Source of the DNA: Haloarcula sebkhae
Lineage (GTDB): Archaea; Halobacteriota; Halobacteria; Halobacteriales; Haloarculaceae
Length of the DNA stretch: 64,000 nt
NCBI RefSeq assembly: GCF_014647415.1
Contig: NZ_BMPD01000001.1
Location: 806,001 to 870,000 of the forward strand
Reading direction: 5' to 3'
Shown: positions 53,103 through 62,723 of the stretch, piece by piece
How the letters are laid out: the number at the start of each line of letters is the position of its first letter
Numbering within the stretch: the first letter of the stretch is position 1
Position numbers and translations under genes: made by a program
The notes under the pieces: model-generated
Seen by the model: only the letters and a program-made list of their open reading frames with translations
Told to the model about the DNA's origin: nothing
Databases searched by the model: none

Positions 53103-54167
53103 TCATTCCTCGCCGGACTCGTAGTGATCGCCAGCGGCTTCGGGCAGGCGGGTCTTCCCCACCAGCGCGAGGACGACAATGACGGCGACGAACGGAATCG
53201 TCTGGACCAGCGAATCGGGGACAGCGATGACATCGGCCGTCTGGAGGCGCAACTGGACGGCGTCGAGGCCGGCAAACAGCGTGGTCGACAGCAGCGCACC
53301 GACCGGGTTGTAGTTGCCGAACAGGTAGGCGACGATGGCGATGAACCCCTTGCCGTTGACCATCGTCGGCCCGTTGCCGGTGAACTGGCCGATGTTGATC
53401 GCCAGCGCGGCCCCACCCATCCCCGAGAGAACACCGGAGAGGAGCACGGCTGCGTAGCGGACGCGGGACACGTCGACGCCGGCGGTATCCAGCGCCTTCG
53501 GGTTCTCGCCGGCGGCCCGGACCCAGCGGCCGAAGGTCGTGCGGTTCAGCACGTACCACGACGCTGCCACGGCGAGGAACATGATGTACACCGCGGGCGA
53601 GGCGTCGAACAGCGCGCCGAAGAACGGGATGTCGGCCAGCGCCGGGACCGTTATCGTATCGAAGGTGCCGACGTTACTGGTGTTTGGCCCGCCGTAGAAC
53701 ACCTGCGAGGCGAACGGTGCGAGGCCAAGCGCGATGAGCCAGACGGCCAGACCGGCGATGATCTGGTCGGCGCGGAACTCGATACAGACGACGGCAAACA
53801 CGGCAGCGAGCAGCGTCGAGGCAACGATGCCGATGAGGAACCCGAGCCACAGCGAACCGGTGGCGTCGGCTCCGAAGATGGCTGCGAAGGCCGAGATGAT
53901 GAGCAGCCCTTCGAGCCCGATATTGATGATCCCGCTCTTCTCGGCGAAGATGCCGCCCAGCGCGGCCAGCACAATCGGGACCGAGAGCCGCAGCGTCGAG
54001 GACAGCGTCGATTTCGAGGCCAGCACCCAGAATATCTGTCCGGGGGTCGATGCCGGTGCGAGAAGTCCGAATCCGGCAAGCACGGCCAGTGTGAGAAACG
54101 CCGCGGCGGCGATGAACAGCCGGCCTGACGCCGATAAGAGTCGATCCATAGCGCTGTCGTTAGTCAT
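53103..54167 (-). CDS. BMP-type nucleoside ABC permease, subunit 2
   Basis: Protein of 354 residues with about nine membrane helices and the BPD_transp_2 pattern (GGIFAEKSGIINIGLEGLLI, about 65-84; AGENPKALDTAGVDVSRVRY, about 230-249, the EAA-like coupling loop). It pairs with the permease at 54160-55440. The ATG at 54165-54167 overlaps the preceding stop by eight bases. Like all genes in this cluster it is transcribed in the order binding protein, ATPase, permease 1, permease 2. Confidence 0.9.
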   Translation of the reverse strand: MTNDSAMDRLLSASGRLFIAAAAFLTLAVLAGFGLLAPASTPGQIFWVLASKSTLSSTLRLSVPIVLAALGGIFAEKSGIINIGLEGLLIISAFAAIFGADATGSLWLGFLIGIVASTLLAAVFAVVCIEFRADQIIAGLAVWLIALGLAPFASQVFYGGPNTSNVGTFDTITVPALADIPFFGALFDASPAVYIMFLAVAASWYVLNRTTFGRWVRAAGENPKALDTAGVDVSRVRYAAVLLSGVLSGMGGAALAINIGQFTGNGPTMVNGKGFIAIVAYLFGNYNPVGALLSTTLFAGLDAVQLRLQTADVIAVPDSLVQTIPFVAVIVVLALVGKTRLPEAAGDHYESGEE

Positions 54168-55440
54168 CAGCACCACCTCCCGCGGTCGCGGCGGCCGGAC
54201 TGTCGGGCTCGCGTGCTGCGAGCCGCCGGCCGATGATACGGAAGAACTCCGGCATCGCGACGAACAGAATGATCAGGCCACGGAGGACGCCGACCAGCTG
54301 TGGCGGCACGTTGGTCGCGAACGCCACCACGTTCGAGCCGGACTTGAGGACGCCAAAGAGGAGCGCGGCGAAGACGGCCCCGATGGGGTTGTTGCCGGCG
54401 AGGATAGAGACGGTGATCCCGTCGAAGCCGTAGCTCGGGATACCGGTCTGGAACTTCCCGAGCGTCATCATCACGAACACAGCCCCGCCGATACCGCCGA
54501 GCGCGCCCGACAGCGTCAGCGACTTCAGGATGGTCCGGGCGGAGTCGACACCGCCGTACTCCGCGGCCGCGGGCTGGATGCCGGCGGTCCGCAGGTCGTA
54601 GCCGAAGGCCGTGTGTTCGAGCAGGTAGTAGACACCGCCGACGAACACGAGCGCAATCAGGAGCGCGAGCAGGGAGAAGTCCGTCCGCGGGTCGAACAGT
54701 ATCGAGGGGAACTGCCCCTCGACGGGCAGTGTCCGGGTCTGTGTCGCCTGACTCGTCGGGTCGGCGAAGTGGTTCCGGACGAGATACAGCGTTACCCGGA
54801 CAGCGACGAAGTTGAGCATGATAGTGGTAATTACCTCGTTCGCGTCGGCGTAGGCTTTCAACGCACCGGGTATCGCACCGTAGAGGCCGCCGCCGATCGC
54901 GCCAGCGAGCAGCCCGAGCGGGATAAACAGGACGAGTGCGATCGTCCCAGAGACGAGCGAGCCGGCCCATAGCACTGTCAGTGCGGCCGCCAGCGCACCG
55001 ATGATGAGCTGGCCCTGTGTCCCGATGTTGAAGATACCTGCACGGAACGCCAGAGCAACTGAGAGGCCGGTGAACACGAGTATCGTCGTCTCGCGTAGCG
55101 TCGCCGCGAACTGCGCGTTCAGCGGCGACCAGCCGCCGGCGAAGGGATCGCCCAGCGCGCCAAGGAACAGCCGGTTGAACACGTAAAACGGGTCGTAACA
55201 CAGCGTTGTGGAGCCGAACGTGAGGGCCGGCGACCGACACGTCGCCATCAGTCCCGCGGCGGTGACGATGACCGTTCCGACGACAAGAGAGAGCAACAGC
55301 GCTGAGACGGCGATGAGAATCCGCTCGCCGACTGAGGTCTTGCCGAGCCTGATGAGGCGCTGTCGGTACTGTGACCACCGGTCGTCCGAGTCCGGTGTCG
55401 ACGGGTCGTCGCCGTTCCGCGGCGGGCCGCTATCGCTCAT
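54160..55440 (-). CDS. BMP-type nucleoside ABC permease, subunit 1
   Basis: Protein of 426 residues with an N-terminal cytoplasmic tail and about ten membrane helices. Coupling loop region RTAGIQPAAAEYGGVDSARTI (about 278-298) and GIFNIGTQGQLIIGALAAAL (about 130) are typical of the YufP/NupP branch of sugar/nucleoside permeases. It overlaps the ATPase stop by four bases (ATGA), making a single coupled unit. Substrates in this family are ribonucleosides such as guanosine. Confidence 0.9.
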   Translation of the reverse strand: MSDSGPPRNGDDPSTPDSDDRWSQYRQRLIRLGKTSVGERILIAVSALLLSLVVGTVIVTAAGLMATCRSPALTFGSTTLCYDPFYVFNRLFLGALGDPFAGGWSPLNAQFAATLRETTILVFTGLSVALAFRAGIFNIGTQGQLIIGALAAALTVLWAGSLVSGTIALVLFIPLGLLAGAIGGGLYGAIPGALKAYADANEVITTIMLNFVAVRVTLYLVRNHFADPTSQATQTRTLPVEGQFPSILFDPRTDFSLLALLIALVFVGGVYYLLEHTAFGYDLRTAGIQPAAAEYGGVDSARTILKSLTLSGALGGIGGAVFVMMTLGKFQTGIPSYGFDGITVSILAGNNPIGAVFAALLFGVLKSGSNVVAFATNVPPQLVGVLRGLIILFVAMPEFFRIIGRRLAAREPDSPAAATAGGGADD

Positions 55441-56993
55441 CGGTTCCCCTCCCCGTCCGCCGCAATGGTCGGAACGGCGTCAGGTTGCTGCCCGGCCATC
55501 AGCAGTCCGAGCTGTTCCTCGGTCACGCGCTCGGGGTCGACGATGTCGACGATCTCGCCCTCGTAGACGACAGCGAGGCGGTCAGAGAGCGACTGGACCT
55601 CGTCGAGGTTCGAGGAGATGAGCAACACGGCCCGGCCCGCTTCGCGGAGCGCGTTGATCTGATCGTGGATGAACTCCATCGACCCGACGTCCACGCCGCG
55701 GGTGGGGTGGGAGGCGACGACAAGACGCGGGTCCCGGGCGAACTCCCGGCCGACGACGAACTTCTGCTGGTTCCCCCCGGAGAGGGACTTGGCGTGGGCG
55801 TCGGCATCCGGCGGCCGAACGTCGTACTCTTCGATTATCTCTTCCGCGTGGTCGCGCGTGTGGTTCCAGTCGATACGCCCCTTCGAGGTGTAGTCGGCCG
55901 CGTGCTGGCTCCCCAGCAGGCCGTTCTCGACGAGGTCGAAGTCCATCACCAGTCCCCGCTCCTGTCGGTCTTCCGGGATGTAGGCCAGCCCGGCCTCGAT
56001 GCGTTCCCGGCGGCTGTCGGTGGTCCGGTCGACATCGTCGTACGTGATCGTTCCCTCGTCAGGCATCTGGAGCCCGGTAATTGCCTCGACCAGTTCCGAC
56101 TGTCCGTTCCCATCGACGCCAGCGATACCGAGCACCTCGCCGGCCCGGACCTCGAGCGAAATCCCGTCGACCGCGCGGACGCCCCGGTCGTCCTCCACGA
56201 CGAGGTCCTCGACGTCAAGGATAGATCGGCCTGGCTCGGCGGGGTCCCGGTCGAGGTCCAGCAGCACCTCCCGGCCGACCATCATCTCGGCCAGTTCTTC
56301 CCGAGTGATGTCGTCGGCCGGCACCGTCCCGACGTTTTTACCCTCGCGCAGGACCGTGATTTCGTCGGCAGCTTCCATCGCCTCGCCGAGCTTGTGCGTG
56401 ATGAAGATAATCGTCTTGCCCTGGTCGGTCAGCTCTTCGAGGACGCGAAATAGGTCCTCGACTTCCTGTGGCGTGAGCACTGCCGTCGGTTCGTCCAGAA
56501 TCAGGATGTCTGCGCCGCGGTAGAGCGCTTTGAGGATTTCGACGCGCTGCTGGACGCCGACACCGACGTCTTCGATGCGGGCGTCGGGGTCCACGTCGAA
56601 CCCGTACCGCTCGGACAGTTCACGGACCTGTTTTCGGGACTGTTCGCTGTCGACCGTGAGTCCAAGCCACTTGCGGGGCTCGTTCCCAAGCGTGATGTTT
56701 TCGGTGACGGTCATCGGATCGACCAGCATGAAGTGCTGGTGGATCATACCGACACCCTCGTCGATGGCGTCGCGCGGCGAGTCGAACTGCTGTGTCTCGC
56801 CGTGCACGTTGACCGTCCCCTCGGTGGGCTGGTAGAGCCCGTAGAGGACGTTCATCAGGGTGGTTTTGCCCGCACCGTTCTCGCCGAGCAGTGCGTGAAC
56901 CGTCCCCTTCTCGACCGCCAAATCGACGTCGTCATTCGCGACTACCCCCGGAAACCGCTTTGTAATACCATCGAGGTGGACGGCCTGTTCCAT
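55437..56993 (-). CDS. BMP-type nucleoside ABC transporter, double ATP-binding subunit
   Basis: Protein of 518 residues with two ABC domains. Domain 1 has Walker A GENGAGKTTLMNVLYG (about 35), signature VGVQQRVEILKAL (about 141) and Walker B ILILDEPTAVL. Domain 2 has a P-loop without Lys (GVDGNGQSELVEAI, about 288) and signature LSGGNQQKFVVGRE (about 400), Walker B RLVVASHPTRGVD. The asymmetric second P-loop is common in ribose/nucleoside importers, leaving one active ATP site. Confidence 0.95.
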   Translation of the reverse strand: MEQAVHLDGITKRFPGVVANDDVDLAVEKGTVHALLGENGAGKTTLMNVLYGLYQPTEGTVNVHGETQQFDSPRDAIDEGVGMIHQHFMLVDPMTVTENITLGNEPRKWLGLTVDSEQSRKQVRELSERYGFDVDPDARIEDVGVGVQQRVEILKALYRGADILILDEPTAVLTPQEVEDLFRVLEELTDQGKTIIFITHKLGEAMEAADEITVLREGKNVGTVPADDITREELAEMMVGREVLLDLDRDPAEPGRSILDVEDLVVEDDRGVRAVDGISLEVRAGEVLGIAGVDGNGQSELVEAITGLQMPDEGTITYDDVDRTTDSRRERIEAGLAYIPEDRQERGLVMDFDLVENGLLGSQHAADYTSKGRIDWNHTRDHAEEIIEEYDVRPPDADAHAKSLSGGNQQKFVVGREFARDPRLVVASHPTRGVDVGSMEFIHDQINALREAGRAVLLISSNLDEVQSLSDRLAVVYEGEIVDIVDPERVTEEQLGLLMAGQQPDAVPTIAADGEGNR

Positions 56994-57164
56994 ACTCTGA
57001 GCCGTTACCGTCCCGGTGTTTTAACTTCACGGTTCCACATGTCTGGCAAAAATATGCGGCAACTGCGTGTGTGGTCGCGGTGACTCAGACGGATTGTTGA
57101 TATTATTTTCGGTAGTTCCGACCGCTGGGGCGGAACAGACGGCAAATCGCTCTAACAGCCGGTC

Positions 57165-58280
57165 TCAGGCGTTATCGGGGTCAGTCGGCACGCTGATGTC
57201 GCCGTCGATGATGCTCTGGCGGACCTCGGACACCTCGTCTTTGACACCCTGTGGGATCTCCGAGCCGAGCTGCTGGCCGTACACTGCTTCGACACCGTTC
57301 TGTTCGAGGCCGAGCGTGTTCACAGCGCCGCCATCGAAGTTATCGTTGACGACCGATTCGACCGACGTGTACACCGCGTTGTCGACGCGTTTGACCATAC
57401 TCGCGAGGATGACATCGCTGAAGTCCGATTTCGTGACCGACTGGTCGCGGTCGACGCCGACTGCGAAGCGCTCCGCCTCCTGAGCCGCACGGAACACGCC
57501 AGTCCCGGTGTTACCCGCCGCGTGGTAGACGATGTCCGCACCGGAGTTGTACATCGAGAGGGCCGCCTCCTGGCCGCCGGAGGGGTCGTTGAAATCGCCA
57601 ACGTAGGCTGTCTGGACATCAACGTCTTCCTCCGCGTGCTTGACGCCAGCTTTGTAGCCGGCTTCGAAGCGGCCGATGAGGTCGCCCTCGACGCCGCCGA
57701 CGAAGCCGACGCTCGTGGAGTCACTTTGCGTGGAGCCGGTGCCAGCCGAGAAGTCCTGACTGGTCAGCTTCGCGGCCATCAATCCAATGAGGAACGAGCC
57801 CTGATGCTCACCGAACACGTAGGAGCCGACGTTGTCCGCCTCGACGACGGAGTCAACGATCATGAAGTCCTGCTCGGGGTATTGGCTGGCGGTCTCCGTG
57901 AGGGCGTCCGCCTGCAGGAAGCCGATACAACAGACGAGGTCGTAGTCCGGGTTCGAGGACTGCGCGTACTGCTGTTGGAGGCTGCCGAAGTCCTGTACTG
58001 CTTCCGGCTGAGACTCGTCGTATTCGATGTTTAGCTCGTCCGCTGATCGGATAGCGCCGGTCTGGGCCTGGTCGTTGAACGACCCGTCACCGAGTCCGCC
58101 CGTCGCGTACACCATTCCGACACGGGCGGCCGGACCGCTGTCGCCGTCGCCACCATCGCTGTCGGTGTCCCCACCGTCACCGCCGCTGCCATCGCCGCCA
58201 TCGCCACCGAGGCATCCGGCTAACCCGATTGCAGTTGCGGTACCAACACTACTGATGAACGTGCGTCTGCGCTGTGACAT
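57165..58280 (-). CDS. BMP-family nucleoside-binding lipoprotein
   Basis: Protein of 371 residues. Tat lipoprotein signal (SQRRRTFISSVGTATAIGLAG, lipobox Cys about 23), then a Gly/Asp-rich linker and the PnrA/BMP domain: RVGMVYATGGLGDGSFNDQA (about 53-72), FGEHQGSFLIGLMAAKLTSQ (about 158) and VGFVGGVEGDLIGRFEAGYK. It binds nucleosides for the ABC complex encoded downstream. The ATG at 58278-58280 is chosen because the Tat motif begins right after it; CTTTAACG lies about 30 nt upstream. Confidence 0.93.
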   Translation of the reverse strand: MSQRRRTFISSVGTATAIGLAGCLGGDGGDGSGGDGGDTDSDGGDGDSGPAARVGMVYATGGLGDGSFNDQAQTGAIRSADELNIEYDESQPEAVQDFGSLQQQYAQSSNPDYDLVCCIGFLQADALTETASQYPEQDFMIVDSVVEADNVGSYVFGEHQGSFLIGLMAAKLTSQDFSAGTGSTQSDSTSVGFVGGVEGDLIGRFEAGYKAGVKHAEEDVDVQTAYVGDFNDPSGGQEAALSMYNSGADIVYHAAGNTGTGVFRAAQEAERFAVGVDRDQSVTKSDFSDVILASMVKRVDNAVYTSVESVVNDNFDGGAVNTLGLEQNGVEAVYGQQLGSEIPQGVKDEVSEVRQSIIDGDISVPTDPDNA

Positions 58281-58407
58281 GTCCCACCAGCGGTGTCGAT
58301 AGGCGTTAAAGACTTCGGTGTCGCACATTCGCCACATCGGCGACAAATCACGGCAAGGCGGGCCGATCGACTTTCGATACCGACGCCGCGGGCATTTTAT
58401 GTACTGG

Positions 58408-58447
58408 GTGTGAACGGCTGGCAATGACAGTCTGGTCGCGTTCACAC
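58408..58447 (+). promoter_or_regulatory. Inverted repeat in the phosphate permease leader
   Basis: GTGTGAACG (58408-58416) and CGTTCACAC (58439-58447) are perfect 9-bp arms around a 22-nt spacer. A TATA-like TTTTATG (58395-58401) is just upstream, so the repeat spans the likely start site and the 5' leader. It could be an operator or a leader hairpin. Confidence 0.4.
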
Positions 58448-58485
58448 AGCAGCAACTGGCAGGCCCTGACGGGACCCAACACGCG

Positions 58486-59679
58486 GTGACCACCGTCGTC
58501 TTCTGGGCGCTGGTCGCCCTCGCGACGGTTACTGGGCTGGTGACAGCCTGGACACTCGGTGCGAACAGCAACTCACCGCCGTTCGCCCCGGCTATCGGTG
58601 CGAACGCTATCTCGACGATGCGCGCCGCCTTCCTTATCGGAATTCTCGCCGCAATGGGCGCACTGACTCAGGGGGGCAGTATCTCGGAAACGGTCGGCGC
58701 TGGCCTCATCGATGGCGTCGCGATCACCTCGCTCGCAGCCGTCGCCGGGCTGTTGACTGCGACCGGATTCATGGCCTTTGGTATCTACTCAGGCTATCCC
58801 GTTCCAGCGGCGTTCGCGACGACGGGCGCGATGGTCGGCGTCGGCCTCTCACTCGGCGGTGATCCGGTGTTCGACACCTACCGCCGCATCGCCGTTTTCT
58901 GGCTGCTTGTCCCACCTGTGTCGGGGAGCCTGGCCTACCTCACCGCGACTGTGTTGCGTCGGGACGACATCCCCGAAACGGTCGGCGTCCCGTTACTCGC
59001 CGGCGTCGTCGGTGGTATCGTTGCCAACGTCCAGTTGAGCATCATCCCGTCGCCCGCCGGCACCGACCAGGGCTCGCTGGCCGGCTTCGCCGCGATGGCC
59101 ACCGGGACGGAGGTCGCCGCCGTCGTCGCCACGCTGCTGGTCGCCGCCGGGAGCTTCTACTACATCCGCCGGCAGACGCAGGCCTCCGTCGACAAGGGCA
59201 TCAAGACCTTCCTCGTCGTGCTCGGCAGCGTCGTTGCCTTCTCCAGTGGCGGCAGTCAGGTCGGCCTCGCGACCGGGCCACTGGAAAACCTCTACGGGAC
59301 CGAACTCGGTCTCCCCGGGATCGTGTTGCTGGCGCTCGGCGCAGTTGGTATCCTCGGCGGCGCGTGGATGGGCGCGCCCCGCCTGCTACAGGCGACCTCC
59401 CGCGAATACGCGCAACTCGGCGTCCGCCGCTCAATCGCCGCGCTGGTCCCCGGCTTCATCATCGCGCAGGCCGCCATCGCGCTGGGCATCCCCATCTCGT
59501 TCAACAACATCATCATCTCCGGCGTCATCGGCGGCGGCCTGGCCGGCGGTTCTGCCGGCGTCTCTCGCCGGAAAATAGGTGTGACTGTCGGATTCTGGCT
59601 CATCACGCTCGTCACCAGCGTCGTGATCGGCTTCGGCGTGTATCAGGTGTTGGAAGCGGCCCTCGGGAGCCAGGTCTGA
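58486..59679 (+). CDS. PiT-family inorganic phosphate transporter
   Basis: Protein of 397 residues with about ten to twelve membrane helices and two PiT half-repeats. The N-terminal signature reads TLGANSNSPPFAPAIGANAI (about 24-43) and the second SVVAFSSGGSQVGLATGPL (about 245-263), corresponding to the GANDVANA pattern of PiT proteins. It imports phosphate in symport with H+ or Na+. Start GTG at 58486, as the frame has no nearer ATG. It is preceded by an inverted repeat and a TATA-like box, consistent with phosphate-dependent control (inferred). Confidence 0.85.
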   Translation: MTTVVFWALVALATVTGLVTAWTLGANSNSPPFAPAIGANAISTMRAAFLIGILAAMGALTQGGSISETVGAGLIDGVAITSLAAVAGLLTATGFMAFGIYSGYPVPAAFATTGAMVGVGLSLGGDPVFDTYRRIAVFWLLVPPVSGSLAYLTATVLRRDDIPETVGVPLLAGVVGGIVANVQLSIIPSPAGTDQGSLAGFAAMATGTEVAAVVATLLVAAGSFYYIRRQTQASVDKGIKTFLVVLGSVVAFSSGGSQVGLATGPLENLYGTELGLPGIVLLALGAVGILGGAWMGAPRLLQATSREYAQLGVRRSIAALVPGFIIAQAAIALGIPISFNNIIISGVIGGGLAGGSAGVSRRKIGVTVGFWLITLVTSVVIGFGVYQVLEAALGSQV

Positions 59680-59705
59680 GAAGAGCGTGGTCGGCCAGCC
59701 ACGCG

Positions 59706-60137
59706 CTAGCGGACGACCGTGACCGTCACCGGCGCTTCGCTGACGACCGCCGTCGCCACGGTCCCCAGCAACCGCCGGGCAATCTCGTTTCGCGTCCCGC
59801 CGTGGCCACCCATCACCACCTGATCCACGTCGACCTCCTCGACGTAGTCCAGAATCGTTTCGGCCGGGTCACCGGTCTCGACGGCCGTCTCGACCTGTTG
59901 GCCGGCCTCTTTGGCCTGCTGTGACGCCCGGTCGACGAGCGTCTTGGCCCGCTCATCGGCCGCCGCCCGGCGATCCGCGTCCGGTTCGAGCATCCCACCT
60001 TCGCTCATCCCGGTATCGAGCGGCGCAACGACGTTCAAGACCGTAATCCGACAGTCGAACGTCTCCAGTGCGTACGTCAGCGCCTCGTCGGCCAGCGGTG
60101 ACCCGTCCAGCGGGACGAGGACGTGCGTGGGAGCCAT
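59706..60137 (-). CDS. UspA-family universal stress protein
   Basis: Protein of 143 residues, full Usp domain: THVLVPLDGSPLADEALTYA at the N-terminus, ITVLNVVAPLDTG, ILDYVEEVDVDQVVMGGHGG and the ATP-type loop GGHGGTRNEIARRLLGTVA (about 106-124). It is more canonical than the one at 44037 and probably binds ATP. The ATG at 60135-60137 (MAPTHVLV) was chosen; the upstream frame is not family-like. Convergent with the phosphate permease. Confidence 0.93.
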   Translation of the reverse strand: MAPTHVLVPLDGSPLADEALTYALETFDCRITVLNVVAPLDTGMSEGGMLEPDADRRAAADERAKTLVDRASQQAKEAGQQVETAVETGDPAETILDYVEEVDVDQVVMGGHGGTRNEIARRLLGTVATAVVSEAPVTVTVVR

Positions 60138-60220
60138 ACACGTACTCTCGGGGCGAGCTACAAGTATCCGGGGTGCGAGCGACGCGTCGCTGTTCACGTG
60201 GTCGCCAGAAAATACGCAAT

Positions 60221-60237
60221 TCTGGATTCGAACCAGA
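60221..60237. repeat. T-arm-like copy of tRNA-Gln
   Basis: TCTGGATTCGAACCAGA equals the tRNA-Gln T-arm (60327-60343, CCTGGATTCGAACCAGG) except that the outer C-G pair is T-A. The compensating change keeps the stem. It lies 82 bp beyond the tRNA 3' end and has no matching acceptor stem or anticodon, so it is not a gene. Two hairpin-forming stretches (60239-60261 and 60290-60313) lie between it and the tRNA. Confidence 0.6.
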
Positions 60238-60318
60238 TGAAGACTCGCTTCGCTCGTCTTCCAGGGTCCGAATCAGTAACTACGATTTCGTGGCTCGCGA
60301 GTTTGCTCGCCACAGAAA

Positions 60319-60391
60319 TAGTCCATCCTGGATTCGAACCAGGGTCGAAGCCCCCAGAAGGCTTCAGGATTGGCCTCTACCCCAATGGACT
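60319..60391 (-). tRNA. tRNA-Gln (anticodon CTG)
   Basis: 73 nt on the minus strand. Acceptor stem AGTCCAT pairs with ATGGACT, discriminator A; D-arm GGGGTAGAGGCC; anticodon stem AAGCC/GGCTT with loop TTCTGGG, giving anticodon CTG (reads CAG, Gln); T-arm CCTGG-TTCGAAT-CCAGG. The 3' CCA is not encoded. The shape and sequence match haloarchaeal tRNA-Gln. Confidence 0.93.
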
Positions 60392-60417
60392 GTGCGTACT
60401 CTATAGTATCGGGTGCC

Positions 60418-60427
60418 CCTTTGTAAG
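60418..60427 (-). promoter_or_regulatory. Box A (TATA-like) of tRNA-Gln
   Basis: On the minus strand CTTACAAAGG is centred about 31 nt upstream of the tRNA 5' end, in the position of an archaeal box A. Confidence 0.5.
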
Positions 60428-60560
60428 CGTTGCGCGATTCGGTCGGACATGAAGCGTGTCAGCAGCCCACACAACACCGCCAGGAGAACAATAGCGTCAT
60501 GGCTACGCCAGACGGCCAGACATCGACAGCGCTTTTTCGGGGTGCTGTGCACACTCGCGT

Positions 60561-61169
60561 ATGTACGTTGGACGATTCGTCGTCGTCAGTCCCGAGGTCG
60601 GTGCGTACCGCGTCTCTTCGCGCTCGTTCCCCAACCGCCAGGCAGTCCAGCGCGACGGGACGGTGACCGTCGAGCCGACGCCGGACGCGCCGGAGACGGA
60701 CAACCCATACATCTCCTACAACGGCGTCCGCGTCACCGAGCGCGGCGCAGTCGTCGGCAACGGCTCCCACGTTGACCCCATCGCCGAAAAGCTCGAACTG
60801 GGCTATCCGGCGCGGGACGCCCTTGCTGAGCCGCTCCTCTCGCTCGACTTCGAGAAGGACGACTACGACACGCCGCGGGTCGCCGGTATCGTCGGTGTCG
60901 ACGCGGCGGACCCGACGACCAACGCCGACGGGCCGGGTGCGGTCATCGGGACCGTCCGTCGGGACGCGCTGCTCGTCGAGGAGGTCACCGAGCCGACGCT
61001 TGTGGCGACCTACGAGGAGAACAGCCCGACGGCGTTCGACCTGGCCGCGACTGACGCCAGCGAGGTAGCCCGCGAGGTGTACGACCACGAGTACGAGCAC
61101 GCTGTCTGTTCGGCCGGCGTCGCGGGGTCGGCGGGCGAGTTCGACGTGGCAGTGCACAACGGGGAGTGA
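60561..61169 (+). CDS. purO: Archaeal IMP cyclohydrolase
   Basis: Protein of 202 residues of the PurO family: [20 protein letters not shown], then [23 protein letters not shown] (about 66-78), [18 protein letters not shown] and [13 protein letters not shown]. It closes the ring of FAICAR to give IMP, the last step of de novo purine synthesis in archaea, in place of the PurH domain. The ATG at 60561 lies about 27 nt after GCTTTTTCGG. prs, which supplies PRPP, is elsewhere in the window. Confidence 0.95.
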   Translation: MYVGRFVVVSPEVGAYRVSSRSFPNRQAVQRDGTVTVEPTPDAPETDNPYISYNGVRVTERGAVVGNGSHVDPIAEKLELGYPARDALAEPLLSLDFEKDDYDTPRVAGIVGVDAADPTTNADGPGAVIGTVRRDALLVEEVTEPTLVATYEENSPTAFDLAATDASEVAREVYDHEYEHAVCSAGVAGSAGEFDVAVHNGE

Positions 61170-61251
61170 GCGGATGGCAGCAAACGCACCACGGACACAG
61201 ATACTGAGCCAGGACCGACACTCAAGACCCCACAGGAGGTAGACACTAGCA

Positions 61252-61950
<699 letters not shown>

Positions 61951-62040
61951 CCATAGGAACTGCGCGTCGCCTGTCGCCGGCAGCCTGCAGAAACTGCAGC
62001 GGGAGGAGGGAATTTATGTCCGTGACCGCTACTGTGTCGT

Positions 62041-62709
62041 GTGGAGTCCCCATTCGAGGTCCTCGGAATTCCGCCGGACGCGGACGACGGGGAGATCGTC
62101 GACGCGTACCGCAAGCGGGTGAAGGAAGCCCACCCGGATCAGGGCGGCTCGACGGCCGAGTTCCAGACGGTCAAAGACGCCTACGAGCGACTGCAGAACG
62201 GCTACGAGCCCGGGGACCCGCTGCCGGACGAGTCACCGACGGCCGAATCCAGGTCCGAGACCGAGGAAGCCCCGCCAGAACCGGACGATCCGCTGGTGGA
62301 GTTTCTCAACTTCGAGGTGCTGGAGGACCACGGCTGGGCGCTCGAAGACGAGGAGCTGTTCGCGAAAGCCGCGGACGCGAACCTGCAATCGACTGATTTC
62401 GGACGGTTCTACGTCGACCCGAACGACACGCTGCTGGAAGCGGCGGAAAAAAACGGCTTTGCGTGGCCCTTCGCTTGCCGCGGCGGCGCGTGTACGAACT
62501 GCGCGGTGGCGGTCGTCGAGGGCGAGATGCCGTCGCCGGCGAGCCACATCCTGCCGCCTGAACTCACAGAGAAAGGCATTCGCCTGTCGTGTATCGCCGC
62601 ACCGGTGTCTGACGACGCGAAGATCGTCTACAACCTGAAACACCTTCCCGAAGTCAGCGAACTCCTGCTGCCCGCGAGCCGGTTCGAGCAGGCCTCCTCG
62701 ACCGACTAA
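62041..62709 (+). CDS. J-domain / plant-type 2Fe-2S ferredoxin fusion
   Basis: Protein of 222 residues. Residues 1-55 form a DnaJ-like J domain (SPFEVLGIPPDADDGEIVDA and HPDQGG with the HPD triad, about 31-33). A linker is followed by a 2Fe-2S ferredoxin domain (about 110-205) with cluster ligands CRGGACTNC (C-x4-C-x2-C, about 147-155) and a fourth Cys in LSCIAAP. It carries electrons, for example to the nitrate/nitrite reductases, and the J domain may recruit DnaK or a partner. The GTG at 62041 is about 27 nt after ATTTATG, so leaderless GTG start is expected. Confidence 0.9.
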   Translation: MESPFEVLGIPPDADDGEIVDAYRKRVKEAHPDQGGSTAEFQTVKDAYERLQNGYEPGDPLPDESPTAESRSETEEAPPEPDDPLVEFLNFEVLEDHGWALEDEELFAKAADANLQSTDFGRFYVDPNDTLLEAAEKNGFAWPFACRGGACTNCAVAVVEGEMPSPASHILPPELTEKGIRLSCIAAPVSDDAKIVYNLKHLPEVSELLLPASRFEQASSTD

Positions 62710-62723
62710 AAAGAACCCAGCGT

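Noticed and set aside
57115-57136. Hairpin GTTCCG/CGGAAC after the nucleoside-binding protein stop
   Set aside because: Only six-base arms and no T-tract on the transcribed strand; too weak for a terminator call.
58130-58215. Repetitive GGC/GAC-rich tract in the nucleoside-binding protein
   Set aside because: It encodes the Gly/Asp-rich linker after the lipobox, typical for haloarchaeal lipoproteins, and is not a CRISPR or regulatory repeat.
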